Below, in pieces: positions 16,074 through 24,217 of a stretch of 64,000 nt of DNA (position 1 is its first letter; every line of letters begins with the position of its first letter). The position numbers and the translations under genes were made by a program. The notes beneath the pieces are model-generated. The model was not told the DNA's origin. It did no database searches and saw only the letters and a program-made list of their open reading frames with translations. Origin of the DNA: Mycolicibacter terrae (GTDB lineage: Bacteria > Actinomycetota > Actinomycetes > Mycobacteriales > Mycobacteriaceae); assembly GCF_010727125.1 (NCBI RefSeq), contig NZ_AP022564.1:4030001-4094000 (forward strand), in the 5' to 3' direction.

Positions 16074-17009
16074 TTACGGTGCGGCTTCGAGCTTCTCGAT
16101 CTGAGTGTTGAACAGTTTCACCAGGGCCTCGGCATTGGCGGCATCGTCGGCCTCGTCCTGCTCGGTCCGCAGCCCGATTTCGTTGCTGGTCGCCACGACG
16201 AGCACGCCGCGGTAGTACCCGGAGATGGTGGAAGCGGTGATCGCGATCGGCAGCCGGATGGCGGCCTTACTGGAACTCGTGATCACCGTCGCGACCGCCC
16301 AGGGCGGCACTCCCTCGGCGTCCAGCGGGCTGAGCTGGATATCAGTGGTGACGCTCCGCCCGCCGCTCTCGAAGGTCTGCTTGAACGACTGGCATTTGTC
16401 CAGAACGGCCTTGAGATTCGGGCGGTCCGGCGTCAGAGCCAGGCGCACCCTCATCGAGTGCAGACCACCGGGTTGCAGCTGCGCCAAGGTGGCCGTCGCC
16501 GTCTGGGAGGCCGACTGGGGACTGGAGTAGAAGTCCGCGCATTCCGGTGGGTCGACGGTCAGGTTCGGCATCTCCGATGGGCTGTCGCCGGCGCTGTTCA
16601 CCCCGCTGATCCATTTGCCGCCCGAGGAGTCCGGGAAGGATGCCCGGTCGACCAGCATCTCCGAGGTCAGCTCGGTGATGTCGGGTTTGCGCGACGGTTT
16701 CTCCTCGGCCGTGAGCCGGCCGCCGAAGCCCAGCACCAGTCCGACGACCACCACGACCGCCGCCGCGGCCGCGGCCAGCGAAAGCCACAACACCTTGCGT
16801 TGCCGGTGTCCGTGGTCGGGTGCCGGCATCGGCCACGGCGGCCCGTACGGCGGATAAGGCACCGGAGCTGCTGCGCCCTGACCGAAGTCGTCGACCCACA
16901 GTTGCCAGCCGGGAGGCGGGGGCGGCCACGTCGGATCCGGCGCCCAGTCGGCATCCGGCGCCCAGCCGGGCGGCGCAGGCGGCCAGTTGGGCGGGGGGTT
17001 GAAACGCAT
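16074..17009 (-). CDS. Pro-rich single-pass membrane protein with extracytoplasmic domain
   Basis: 311 aa. Residues about 1-70 are cytoplasmic and Pro/Trp-rich, with repeated PPGW/DxxW motifs (PPNWPPAPPGW, then PPPPPGWQLW) like those in the DUF2510 family. One transmembrane helix follows (about 78-98, an Ala/Val run), then an extracytoplasmic domain of about 210 residues with Cys near residues 150 and 205 that may form a disulfide. The architecture recalls mycobacterial secreted sensor-like domains (DUF5642 or the PknH sensor), but I cannot assign it firmly. The ATG at 17009 is chosen because GGGAG precedes it and upstream codons look non-coding. Not the positional equivalent of Rv0235c, which would read the other way. 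Confidence 0.75.
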   Translation of the reverse strand: MRFNPPPNWPPAPPGWAPDADWAPDPTWPPPPPGWQLWVDDFGQGAAAPVPYPPYGPPWPMPAPDHGHRQRKVLWLSLAAAAAAVVVVVGLVLGFGGRLTAEEKPSRKPDITELTSEMLVDRASFPDSSGGKWISGVNSAGDSPSEMPNLTVDPPECADFYSSPQSASQTATATLAQLQPGGLHSMRVRLALTPDRPNLKAVLDKCQSFKQTFESGGRSVTTDIQLSPLDAEGVPPWAVATVITSSSKAAIRLPIAITASTISGYYRGVLVVATSNEIGLRTEQDEADDAANAEALVKLFNTQIEKLEAAP

Positions 17010-17121
17010 CCGTTGACTCCCGTATCGATGTCTGAGGCTGGTTCGTCGCGAGCCTACGCGGTCCGATGGTGGCAGGCTGGACCTGCACACGTCATACCGC
17101 AGCGCCCGAAGGAGACCCCGC

Positions 17122-18498
17122 GTGCCAGCAATCGCCACCACCAACCCGGCTACCGGGGAGACGGTCAAGACGTTCACCGCAGCCACCGAAGCAGAGATCG
17201 ACGCCGCGATCGGCCGCGCCGCAGCCCGCTTCGTCGAGTACCGTCGCACCGATTTCGCCCAGCGTGCCCGTTGGACGCACGCGGCCGCCGACCTGCTGGA
17301 GGCCGAGGCCGACGAAGTCGCCGCGATGATGACGCTGGAGATGGGCAAGACCTTGACCTCGGCCAAGGCCGAAGCGCTCAAATGCGTCAAGGGCTTCCGG
17401 TTCTACGCCGACCACAGCGCAGCACTACTGGCCGATGAGCCCGCCGACGCCGCGACGGTGAACGCGTCGAGGGCGTATGCGCGCTACCAGCCGCTCGGGG
17501 TGGTGCTGGCCGTGATGCCGTGGAACTTCCCGCTCTGGCAAGCGGTGCGGTTCGCCGCGCCGGCCCTGATGGCCGGTAACGTCGGCCTGCTCAAACACGC
17601 CTCCAATGTGCCGCAGACCGCGCTGTACCTCTCGGACCTGTTGTCCCGCGCGGGCTTTCCCGATGGCTGCTTCCAGACCCTGCTGATCGGATCGGGCGCC
17701 GTCGAGCGGGTGCTGCGCGACCCGAGGGTGGTGGCGGCGACCCTGACCGGCAGTGAACCGGCCGGGCGGTCGGTCGCGGCCATCGCCGGCGACGAGGTCA
17801 AACACACCGTGCTGGAACTGGGCGGCAGCGACCCGTTCATCGTGATGCCGTCGGCCGACCTGGAGGCCGCGGTGCGCACCGCGGTCACCGCCCGGGTACA
17901 GAACAACGGTCAATCATGTATCGCCGCAAAGCGGTTCATCGTCCACGCCGACATCTACGACGACTTCGTCGCCAAGTTCACGGAGCAGATGTCGGCGCTG
18001 CGGGTCGGCGATCCCACCGACCCGGACACCGACGTCGGGCCGCTGGCCACCGAGCAGGGCCGCGACGAGGTCGAGCAGCAGGTCGACAACGCGGCCGCAG
18101 CCGGGGCGGTGATCCGATGCGGCGGAAAGCGACTGGACCGCCCGGGCTGGTTCTATCCGCCCACCGTGGTCACCGACATCACCCGCGACATGCCGCTGTT
18201 CACCGAAGAGGTGTTCGGGCCGGTGGCGTCGGTGTACCGGGCCGCCGGCATCGACGAGGCCATCGAGATCGCCAACGCCAGCCCGTTCGGCCTGGGATCG
18301 AATGCCTGGACCCGCGACGAGAACGAGATCAGCCGATTCGCCGACGAGATCGAGGCGGGCCAGGTCTTCATCAACGGGATGACCGTGTCGTATCCGGAGT
18401 TGCCGTTCGGCGGCATCAAGCGGTCGGGCTACGGCCGGGAACTGTCCGGCCACGGCATTCGCGAGTTCTGCAACCTCAAGACCGTGTGGGTCGCCTGA
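17122..18498 (+). CDS. gabD1: Succinate-semialdehyde dehydrogenase GabD1
   Basis: 458 aa. Oxidises succinic semialdehyde to succinate with NAD(P)+, feeding the variant TCA/GABA-shunt route. ALDH landmarks: PWNFPLWQAVRF, the conserved Glu 232 in VLELGGSDPF, catalytic Cys 266 in NNGQSCIAAKRF, and the C-terminal YPELPFGGIKRSGYGRE. A strong AAGGAG sits before the GTG start at 17122. Converges on the R2lox gene with 15 bp between stop codons. Same relative arrangement as Rv0234c/Rv0233 in M. tuberculosis. Confidence 0.94.
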   Translation: MPAIATTNPATGETVKTFTAATEAEIDAAIGRAAARFVEYRRTDFAQRARWTHAAADLLEAEADEVAAMMTLEMGKTLTSAKAEALKCVKGFRFYADHSAALLADEPADAATVNASRAYARYQPLGVVLAVMPWNFPLWQAVRFAAPALMAGNVGLLKHASNVPQTALYLSDLLSRAGFPDGCFQTLLIGSGAVERVLRDPRVVAATLTGSEPAGRSVAAIAGDEVKHTVLELGGSDPFIVMPSADLEAAVRTAVTARVQNNGQSCIAAKRFIVHADIYDDFVAKFTEQMSALRVGDPTDPDTDVGPLATEQGRDEVEQQVDNAAAAGAVIRCGGKRLDRPGWFYPPTVVTDITRDMPLFTEEVFGPVASVYRAAGIDEAIEIANASPFGLGSNAWTRDENEISRFADEIEAGQVFINGMTVSYPELPFGGIKRSGYGRELSGHGIREFCNLKTVWVA

Positions 18499-18513
18499 GG
18501 CCCGGCACCGGGT

Positions 18514-19458
18514 TCAGGCCGAGGCCGTGGCCAACAGCTTGCTGTCCTCATCGGCGAACGTGTCTTCCAGTTGCACCGGGCTGTAGTCCACGTCGATCTC
18601 GCTGACGGGCCGGCCGCGGGCGCTGCTGATCGTGCCGAACCGCCGCATCCCCTTGTCCATGGCGTAGTTGAACACCACGTCGGGGGACAGGCCGAATGGG
18701 GTGTCGCCACCGTAGATCGCGTCTCCCTCGGCGGTGTAGCTGCCCAGTAGCGGCATGAGTTCGTTCATCCGGGCTTCGAAGACCGCCCAGTTGGCGTCGT
18801 CCGCGGCGACGTGACGCCGGCAGGTGAACGTGCCCCAGGCCATGTGGCGTCGTTCGTCGTCGGCGATGTGCCCGACCAGGGCCTGCATGCCGGGCAGGAT
18901 GCCGCGCTGCACGCAGATCGTGTGCCAGGCGTAGTAGCCGGTCAGCGCCAGCGTGCCCTCGACGAAGTGGTTGTAGGTCACCGCCGCCCGCACCTGCGCA
19001 GCCGGTGACGGATCGGCCGCCAGGGTGCCGAGCGATTCGGGCAGCTCCTCGTTGAATATCCGCCGATAGGTCGGCAGGGGCTCGAGGAAGCTGTCCAGCT
19101 GCTCGGTGATGCCGACGGCGTCGAGCCACATCCGGAACACCTGGGTGTGCTTGGCCTCCTCGAAAGCGAACTGGGTCAAATACATCTCGTCACCGAGCCG
19201 GCCCTCGGCACGCATCGCCGCCATGAACGGCTGAATGTCCTGGGTCACCGATTCCTCACCGGCGATGAACTGCGCGCACAGCCGGGTGGCGTAGTCGCGT
19301 TCCCGGTCGGTCAGCGCGTCCCAGTCCGCCCGGTCACGGGAGAAGTCGATGTCGGCGGGGTTCCAGAACTTCGCGTTGCCCCCTGCGAAGAGCTTGAGCG
19401 GCAAACTATCCCAGTTCAGTCCGCCTGCGGCCAGGGAGTCGAAGTGGGTACGGGTCAT
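18514..19458 (-). CDS. nrdB: R2-like ligand-binding oxidase (annotated NrdB)
   Basis: 314 aa ferritin-like protein. Metal ligands fall at E68, E101, H104, E167, E202 and H205, and the cross-link pair at V71 and Y162. These are the same residue numbers known for the M. tuberculosis enzyme, which builds a Mn/Fe centre and a Tyr-Val ether bond and binds a fatty acid. It is therefore an R2lox oxidase, not the radical subunit of ribonucleotide reductase; the place of the radical Tyr and its transfer path is not conserved. Substrate unknown, probably lipid-like. The ATG overlaps the upstream tetR stop (ATGA), so it is translationally coupled to its presumed repressor. Confidence 0.95.
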   Translation of the reverse strand: MTRTHFDSLAAGGLNWDSLPLKLFAGGNAKFWNPADIDFSRDRADWDALTDRERDYATRLCAQFIAGEESVTQDIQPFMAAMRAEGRLGDEMYLTQFAFEEAKHTQVFRMWLDAVGITEQLDSFLEPLPTYRRIFNEELPESLGTLAADPSPAAQVRAAVTYNHFVEGTLALTGYYAWHTICVQRGILPGMQALVGHIADDERRHMAWGTFTCRRHVAADDANWAVFEARMNELMPLLGSYTAEGDAIYGGDTPFGLSPDVVFNYAMDKGMRRFGTISSARGRPVSEIDVDYSPVQLEDTFADEDSKLLATASA

Positions 19459-20138
19459 GGAACTGCCTCCTCCGATGGATGCCGATGGCGAGTCGTCTCG
19501 CCACCGAATGCCGTGGCCAGCACGGCTACCAGCCGGCGCACCGCCAGGGCCGGTTGTTCCGGGGTGGGCTCATCGAGTCCGAGGATGGGATCGATGCCGC
19601 GCAGGTAGGGGGCCAGCGCCAGATGCGGGAAGATCAGCAGCAGTAGCGACAGCAGCGCCTCGGTGTCGGCGTCGGTGCGCAGGTCGCCGCGGTCCCGCGC
19701 CTGCCGCACCAGTGGGCGCAGCACCTCCAGGTAGTGACGGTGGATGACGGTCCGCACGCTGATCCGGGCGTCGGAGTCGACTTCCAGGCTGGCCGCGGCA
19801 TGCAGCGCCCGCTCCCGCGGGTGGTCGGCGAAGTAGGCGACCCACACGTCGAGCAGGTCGGTGAGGAACTCGAAGAACGGCCGGTCGGAGTCGAGTTCGA
19901 CGATCTGTCGCTCCATGTAGGAACGGACCCGCTGACCGGCGGTGTCGGCCACGAACGCATACAGGTCCGCCTTGTCGGCGAAGTACTGGAACAGACTGCC
20001 CTTGGCGACCTTGGCGCGCCGGGCGATGACGTTCAGGCTGCCGTGCGAAAAACCGCGTGCGCTGAATTCCGCCTCGGCGGCCTCCAGGACCGCAGCCCGG
20101 CGCGCCGGGTCGACACGTCCCCACGTCACCGTCGGCAT
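19455..20138 (-). CDS. TetR family regulator of the R2lox operon (Rv0232-like)
   Basis: 227 aa. The helix-turn-helix is near residues 36-58 (VIARRAKVAKGSLFQYFADK), followed by a large all-helical ligand domain. First gene of a two-gene operon with R2lox (4-nt overlap). GAGGTGG precedes the ATG. A TGACC-ACT-GGTCA palindrome directly downstream of a TAGAGT -10 hexamer makes autorepression likely. A regulator encoded with R2lox suggests that the oxidase is induced by its substrate or a related lipid. Confidence 0.88.
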   Translation of the reverse strand: MPTVTWGRVDPARRAAVLEAAEAEFSARGFSHGSLNVIARRAKVAKGSLFQYFADKADLYAFVADTAGQRVRSYMERQIVELDSDRPFFEFLTDLLDVWVAYFADHPRERALHAAASLEVDSDARISVRTVIHRHYLEVLRPLVRQARDRGDLRTDADTEALLSLLLLIFPHLALAPYLRGIDPILGLDEPTPEQPALAVRRLVAVLATAFGGETTRHRHPSEEAVP

Positions 20139-20156
20139 CGCACCACCTCACTGGAA

Positions 20157-20174
20157 TGACCACTGGTCACTCTA
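20157..20174 (-). promoter_or_regulatory. tetR-R2lox promoter: -10 hexamer plus operator
   Basis: TAGAGT on the minus strand (20169-20174) abuts the dyad TGACC-ACT-GGTCA (20157-20169), 19 bp ahead of the tetR start. Repressor binding would cover the transcription start. Confidence 0.6.
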
Positions 20175-20259
20175 GTGTGAGTCCGGTCACGTTTCAATAC
20201 CCATTCGGCGCCGGGATCGGCCGCCCCGGACGCACCCGACCCGGCCGTCCCGGCCCGCG

Positions 20260-20859
20260 CTACCCGGCGAGCTTGGCGGCGACGCCCACCACCCTGGTCG
20301 CCAGGTGATCGAGTGCTGCCAGGGTGGTCTCGGTCAGCTCGTTCTGGTTGTCCGGACCGGTGACGTGCCCGACGCCGTAGGGGTTGCCGTCACCGAACTT
20401 GATCGGGTCGGTGTAGCCCGGCGGCACCAGGATCCCGCCGAAGTGCATCAGGGAGACATACAGATTCAGCAGCGTGGCCTCCTGCCCACCGTGAACGGTC
20501 TGGCTTGAGGTGAAGCCGGCATAGACCTTGTCGGCGAGTTCGCCCTTGGCCCACAGCCCGCCCAGCCCGTCGAGGAAGGCACGGAATTGCGCTGAGGGAG
20601 AACCGAATCGGGTGGGCGAACCGAAAATGACGGCGTCCGCCCAGACGATGTCGTCACCGGTGGCCGCGGGCAGATCCTTGGTCGCTTCGTAGTTCGCGGT
20701 CCACGCCGGGTTCTGGGCGAACGTGGCCGGGTCCCGCGTCTCCTCGATGTGCCGCAGGCGCACCTCGGCGCCCGCGGCTTCGCCCGCCCGGGCTACCCGC
20801 TGCGCCATCGCCGTGCCGTGTCCGGTGGCCGAGTAGTAGATAACCGCCAACTTCGTCAT
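20260..20859 (-). CDS. NAD(P)H:quinone oxidoreductase, WrbA type
   Basis: 199 aa flavodoxin-fold protein. The FMN phosphate loop is YYSATGHGTAMA near the N-terminus; GSPTRFGSPSAQF and the FTSSQTVHGGQE loop are typical of WrbA, which reduces quinones by two electrons using NAD(P)H and FMN. Start: AAGGAG is only 2 nt from a GTG at 20865 but 8 nt from the ATG at 20859, so 20859 is preferred. Last gene of an accessory flavin operon (monooxygenase, FMN reductase, WrbA), 17 bp after the reductase. May deal with quinones made by, or toxic to, that pathway. Confidence 0.9.
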   Translation of the reverse strand: MTKLAVIYYSATGHGTAMAQRVARAGEAAGAEVRLRHIEETRDPATFAQNPAWTANYEATKDLPAATGDDIVWADAVIFGSPTRFGSPSAQFRAFLDGLGGLWAKGELADKVYAGFTSSQTVHGGQEATLLNLYVSLMHFGGILVPPGYTDPIKFGDGNPYGVGHVTGPDNQNELTETTLAALDHLATRVVGVAAKLAG

Positions 20860-20876
20860 TTTCACTGCTCCTTCTG

Positions 20877-21470
20877 TTAAGCGCCTGCAAGCAGGCGGTG
20901 TATCTCATCGAGTTCCGCGGTGACCGTATTGCCACGGCCGGGTCCGCAGATCGCTAAAAGCCGGGCGAAGTCGCTGGCCGCCTTGGCAATCCGCTTCGAC
21001 AGCCCCTGCACTCCGAAGTCTGAGGTGGCGGCGTACACACCGGTCGGCGACACCAGCGCGTGCAGATAGCAGAACAGCGGACGCAGGGCGTGGTCGAGCA
21101 CCAGCGAGTGCCGCTCGGTTCCGCCGGTCGCCGCGATCAGCACCGGCGTGTCATTCAATGTCCGCTCGGGCAGCACGTCGAAGAACGACTTGAACAATCC
21201 GCTGAACGTCGCATTGAACGTCGGCGTCACCGCGATCAACCCGTCGCAGTCGGCAACCTTCTCGAACGCCTGCTCCAACTCCGGTGCGGCGAACCCGGTG
21301 ACCATGGCGTCGGTGATCGCCCGGGCCAGCCGGCGCAGCTCGACCACCTCGGTGACGACGTCGATGCCGGCCCGGCCGAGCTCTGCGCGTACCGCCTCGT
21401 CGAGCCGGTCGGCCAGCAGCCGGGTGGACGACGGCTCGCGCAGTCCACCGCTCACCACTACCAGCCTCAT
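20877..21470 (-). CDS. NADPH-dependent FMN reductase
   Basis: 197 aa, flavodoxin-like. The N-terminal strand and phosphate-binding loop VVVSGGLREPSSTRLLAD and the later TPTFNATFSGLFKSFFD are typical of NAD(P)H:FMN reductases in the CE1759/MsuE group. It should supply reduced FMN to the luciferase-like monooxygenase encoded just upstream, whose stop codon its ATG overlaps by 4 nt. The pairing of the two is the classic two-component flavin monooxygenase arrangement. Confidence 0.9.
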   Translation of the reverse strand: MRLVVVSGGLREPSSTRLLADRLDEAVRAELGRAGIDVVTEVVELRRLARAITDAMVTGFAAPELEQAFEKVADCDGLIAVTPTFNATFSGLFKSFFDVLPERTLNDTPVLIAATGGTERHSLVLDHALRPLFCYLHALVSPTGVYAATSDFGVQGLSKRIAKAASDFARLLAICGPGRGNTVTAELDEIHRLLAGA

Positions 21471-22579
21471 GACGCCTTCTCGATCTCGGGCCGGCTCGCG
21501 GCCTCGACCAGCGCCCGGTGCGTCGGCGCGCCGGGCACATGCGCGGGCCGGCCGATGGCGAACTCCCTGCGCAGCACCGGGACGACGTGCTCACCCAGCA
21601 GGTCGAGCTGCTCGAGCACCGTCTTCAACGGCAGGCCCGCGTGGTCGACCAGGAAGAGCTGGCGCTGGTAATCGCCGACGTAGTCCCGGAAGCTCAGGGT
21701 CTTGTCGATGACCTGTTGCGGCGAGCCGACCGTCAGCGGGGTCTGGGCGCTGAACTCCTCCAGGCTAGGGCCGTGGCCGTAGACCGGGGCGTTGTCGAAG
21801 TAGGGCCGGAACTCATTCACCGCGTCCTGACTGTTGGGCCTGATGAACACCTGACCGCCCAACCCCACGATCGCCTGGTCGGCGCCGCCGTGGCCGTAGT
21901 GCTCGAAGCGCTGACGGTAGAACGCCACCATCCGTTTGGTGTGCGACGGTGGCCAGAAGATGTGGTTGGCGAAGAAGCCGTCGCCGAAGTGCCCGGCTAG
22001 TTCGGCGATCTCCGGACTGCGGATCGAGCCGTGCCAGACGAACGGGGGGACCCCGTCCAGTGGTCGCGGCGCCAGCGTGAACCCGTGCAGCGGGGTTCGG
22101 TACTCGCCGCTCCAGTCGACGACTTCCTCCCGCCACAGCCGGCGAAGCAGCTGGTAGTTCTCCACCGTCAGGGGCAGGGCTGCCCTGATGTCCTTGCCGA
22201 ACCACGGGTACACCGGGCCGGTGTTGCCGCGCCCCAACATCAGGTCCACCCGGCCGTCGGCGAGGTGCTGCAGCACGCTGTAGTCCTCGGCGATCTTCAC
22301 CGGGTCGTTGGTGGTGATCAGCGTGGTGGCGGTGGTCAGCTGGATGCGCTCGGTCTGCGCCGCGATGTAGCCCAGCAGGGTGGTCGGCGACGACGGCACG
22401 AACGGCGGGTTGTGGTGCTCGCCGGTGGCGAAGACGTCCAGGCCGACCTCCTCGGCCTTCTTGGCGATCGCCACGGTCGCCTGGATCCGCTCGGCTTCGG
22501 TCGGCGCTCGGCCGGTGGTCGGGTCGACGGTGACATCGCCGACGGTGAAGATGCCGAACTGCATACCGGTACTCGACAC
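21467..22579 (-). CDS. LLM-class flavin-dependent monooxygenase
   Basis: 370 aa luciferase-like TIM-barrel protein (CE1758-type). Seen: FGIFTVGDVT at the start, DVFATGEHHNPPF (the common GEHH motif), TATTLITTNDPVKIAEDYS, and DLMLGRGNTGPVYPWFG. Uses FMNH2 and O2 to oxygenate a small molecule; the substrate cannot be read from the sequence. AAGGAGG five bases before the GTG at 22579 fixes the start. First gene of the three-gene flavin operon, divergent from a MarR regulator. In M. tuberculosis the same slot between Rv0232 and Rv0230c holds fadE4, so this is an accessory insertion. Confidence 0.9.
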   Translation of the reverse strand: MSSTGMQFGIFTVGDVTVDPTTGRAPTEAERIQATVAIAKKAEEVGLDVFATGEHHNPPFVPSSPTTLLGYIAAQTERIQLTTATTLITTNDPVKIAEDYSVLQHLADGRVDLMLGRGNTGPVYPWFGKDIRAALPLTVENYQLLRRLWREEVVDWSGEYRTPLHGFTLAPRPLDGVPPFVWHGSIRSPEIAELAGHFGDGFFANHIFWPPSHTKRMVAFYRQRFEHYGHGGADQAIVGLGGQVFIRPNSQDAVNEFRPYFDNAPVYGHGPSLEEFSAQTPLTVGSPQQVIDKTLSFRDYVGDYQRQLFLVDHAGLPLKTVLEQLDLLGEHVVPVLRREFAIGRPAHVPGAPTHRALVEAASRPEIEKAS

Positions 22580-22627
22580 GACTGCCTCCTTGCTTCGGGT
22601 TCGCCACGCTACACGATAGTTGCGATC

Positions 22628-22639
22628 AAAACGAGTTTT
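22628..22639. promoter_or_regulatory. AAAAC-GA-GTTTT dyad before the flavin operon (near KstR box)
   Basis: A perfect 5+2+5 palindrome 48 bp upstream of the LLM monooxygenase start. It contains AAC-N2-GTT and fits the KstR consensus TNNAACNNGTTNNA except for the first base (C). May be a weak KstR site or the operator of the neighbouring MarR protein. Confidence 0.4.
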
Positions 22640-22695
22640 AGATCCTGAACTGAGGTAATTTGCACGTTAACCACGACATCCACCCCTCGACAACC

Positions 22696-22715
22696 ATATC
22701 GATATCAACTATATT
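22696..22715 (+). promoter_or_regulatory. marR promoter: ATATCGATAT palindrome and TATATT -10
   Basis: An AT-rich island in GC-rich DNA. The 10-bp perfect palindrome (22696-22705) lies just before a TATATT hexamer (22710-22715) that is 7 nt from the marR ATG, so the transcript may be nearly leaderless and repressed by MarR itself. Confidence 0.5.
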
Positions 22716-22722
22716 TCGGAGC

Positions 22723-23181
22723 ATGCAGACGTCGTGGCTAGACGAAGGGGAACAGCGGATGTGGCGCGGTTATCTCGACAGCACGCGGTTGCTGCTTCGC
22801 GTCCTGGACCGGCAGCTGGCCACCGAGTCGGGGATCAACCTGTCCGACTTCGAGATCCTCGCGCTACTGTCCGAGGCCCCGCAGCACCGGATGCGGATGA
22901 ACGAGTTGGCCGATATCACGGTGGCGACCCGTAGCGGGGTCACTCGCGCCGTCAAGCGGCTGACCGACGCCGGCTGGGTTCACCAGGTCAAGTGCGACGA
23001 AGACAAGCGCGGGCTCTACGCCGAGCTCACCGACGCAGGCGCGGAAAAGCTGCGGGCCGCGGCGCCCGGCCACGTGAACGCCGTGCGTGCCAACCTCTTC
23101 GACTTACTCAGCCGGCGGGAGGTGGAACTGTTCACCCACTCCTACGCACAGATCCGCGACAACCTGTTGGGCAACCCATGA
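22723..23181 (+). CDS. MarR family transcriptional regulator
   Basis: 152 aa. The central winged helix spans about residues 45-105: LSEAPQHRMRMNELADITVATRSGVTRAVKRL, then the wing VKCDEDKRGLYAELTDAG. The frame is open from 22660, but the ATG at 22723 gives the normal MarR length, and it follows both a GGAG-like sequence and a TATATT -10. Divergent from the flavin operon (144 bp between starts), so it very likely controls that operon in response to a phenolic or quinone-like ligand (family habit; ligand not known). It converges on the thioesterase gene. Confidence 0.9.
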   Translation: MQTSWLDEGEQRMWRGYLDSTRLLLRVLDRQLATESGINLSDFEILALLSEAPQHRMRMNELADITVATRSGVTRAVKRLTDAGWVHQVKCDEDKRGLYAELTDAGAEKLRAAAPGHVNAVRANLFDLLSRREVELFTHSYAQIRDNLLGNP

Positions 23182-23184
23182 GCA

Positions 23185-24135
23185 CTACCCCGCCTCGGCG
23201 CGACGCAACACCTCGGCGAGCTCCAGTGCGTGCCGGTCCAGCCGACGATCCTCGTCGGTGACCGGACTCCACTGCCGCACAGTCATCGCGCGCCCATCCT
23301 CGCCGAGCACCGCGAACAGCGCCATCGCGTGCGCCGCGATCTCGCCGGCACCAGTTCGCACGTCGGACGAACGAACATGCACGCTGATATACAACCGCCT
23401 GGCTGAGGTGTGGATCAGCCGGGAACGGACCTCGATCATGTTGCCGATCACGATCGGCCGGTAGAACCGAATACCGGTGATCCGCGAGGCGACCACCTGT
23501 GCACCGGTCCACTGCGAGGCGCACAGGAATGCACCCTCGTCGATCCAGCGCATCACCTTGCCGCCGTGCACTTTTCCGCCCCAGTTGACATCGGTGGGCG
23601 CCGCCAGGAATCGCAGCACCGCGCACGGCGCCGAGCTGTCGTCGCTGTAGTGCTGAACGGTCAGGGCGGCGTCGATGTCGGCACGCTTCGCGGCGCGGCG
23701 TCGGGCCGCGGACTGCAGGCGCTGCTCCCGCTCGGTCCGGGGGATAAACTCCGGCACCGCAACCGGTTTGCTGTCGTCGTCGACCGCGATGAACACCGCC
23801 AGGCACTGCGCTGTCCGGGTGAGATCCCCGGTGCGGGGATCTCCGGAAGAGACCGTGATGGCCAGGTGCATACTGCTGCGCCCGGTATGGGCGATGCGCG
23901 CATTGACCTCGACGAGCTCCCCCGCGGCGATGGGCCTGGTGAAGCGGATGTCACCGATGAACGCGGTCACGCAGTACCGTCCGCTCCACTCCGCCGCACA
24001 CGCGTAGCCGGCTTTGTCCACCCACTCCAGCACATGTCCGCCATCGATCCGGTCGCCGTAGCCGACATCAGTCGCCTTGGCCAGGAACCGCAGCGTGGTG
24101 CTCGAACGCGGCTGCGCCGCCCCCTCTGACGTCAT
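23185..24135 (-). CDS. Two-domain acyl-CoA thioesterase (tandem hot-dog)
   Basis: 316 aa. Two 4HBT hot-dog domains in tandem (about 12-125 and 168-285) with the matching motifs GDRIDGGHVLEWVDKAGY and GGKVHGGKVMRWIDEGAF, the arrangement of cytosolic acyl-CoA hydrolases of the ACOT7/BACH type. Hydrolyses acyl-CoA to free acid and CoA. Starts at 24135 and 24141 both follow a GGAGGGGAGG tract; 24135 has the better spacing (7 nt from the nearer GAGG). It may belong functionally with the adjacent flavin operon or with general lipid turnover. Confidence 0.85.
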   Translation of the reverse strand: MTSEGAAQPRSSTTLRFLAKATDVGYGDRIDGGHVLEWVDKAGYACAAEWSGRYCVTAFIGDIRFTRPIAAGELVEVNARIAHTGRSSMHLAITVSSGDPRTGDLTRTAQCLAVFIAVDDDSKPVAVPEFIPRTEREQRLQSAARRRAAKRADIDAALTVQHYSDDSSAPCAVLRFLAAPTDVNWGGKVHGGKVMRWIDEGAFLCASQWTGAQVVASRITGIRFYRPIVIGNMIEVRSRLIHTSARRLYISVHVRSSDVRTGAGEIAAHAMALFAVLGEDGRAMTVRQWSPVTDEDRRLDRHALELAEVLRRAEAG

Positions 24136-24205
24136 GAACATGCCTCCCCTCCGACGGATCAGCGGACCTGACACCAATTCTCGGCGCAGATGGCGGGTAT
24201 CTCCC

Positions 24206-24211
24206 TAGTAT
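24206..24211 (+). promoter_or_regulatory. -10 hexamer TAGTAT of a leaderless php promoter
   Basis: TAGTAT ends 6 nt before the php ATG, so transcription should begin at or next to the A of the start codon. No ribosome binding site precedes the gene. Confidence 0.6.
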
Positions 24212-24217
24212 CAAGCC

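Noticed and set aside
18514..19458. Ribonucleotide reductase R2 subunit
   Set aside because: Residues match the ligand-binding oxidase (V71/Y162 cross-link pair), and no large subunit is encoded nearby.
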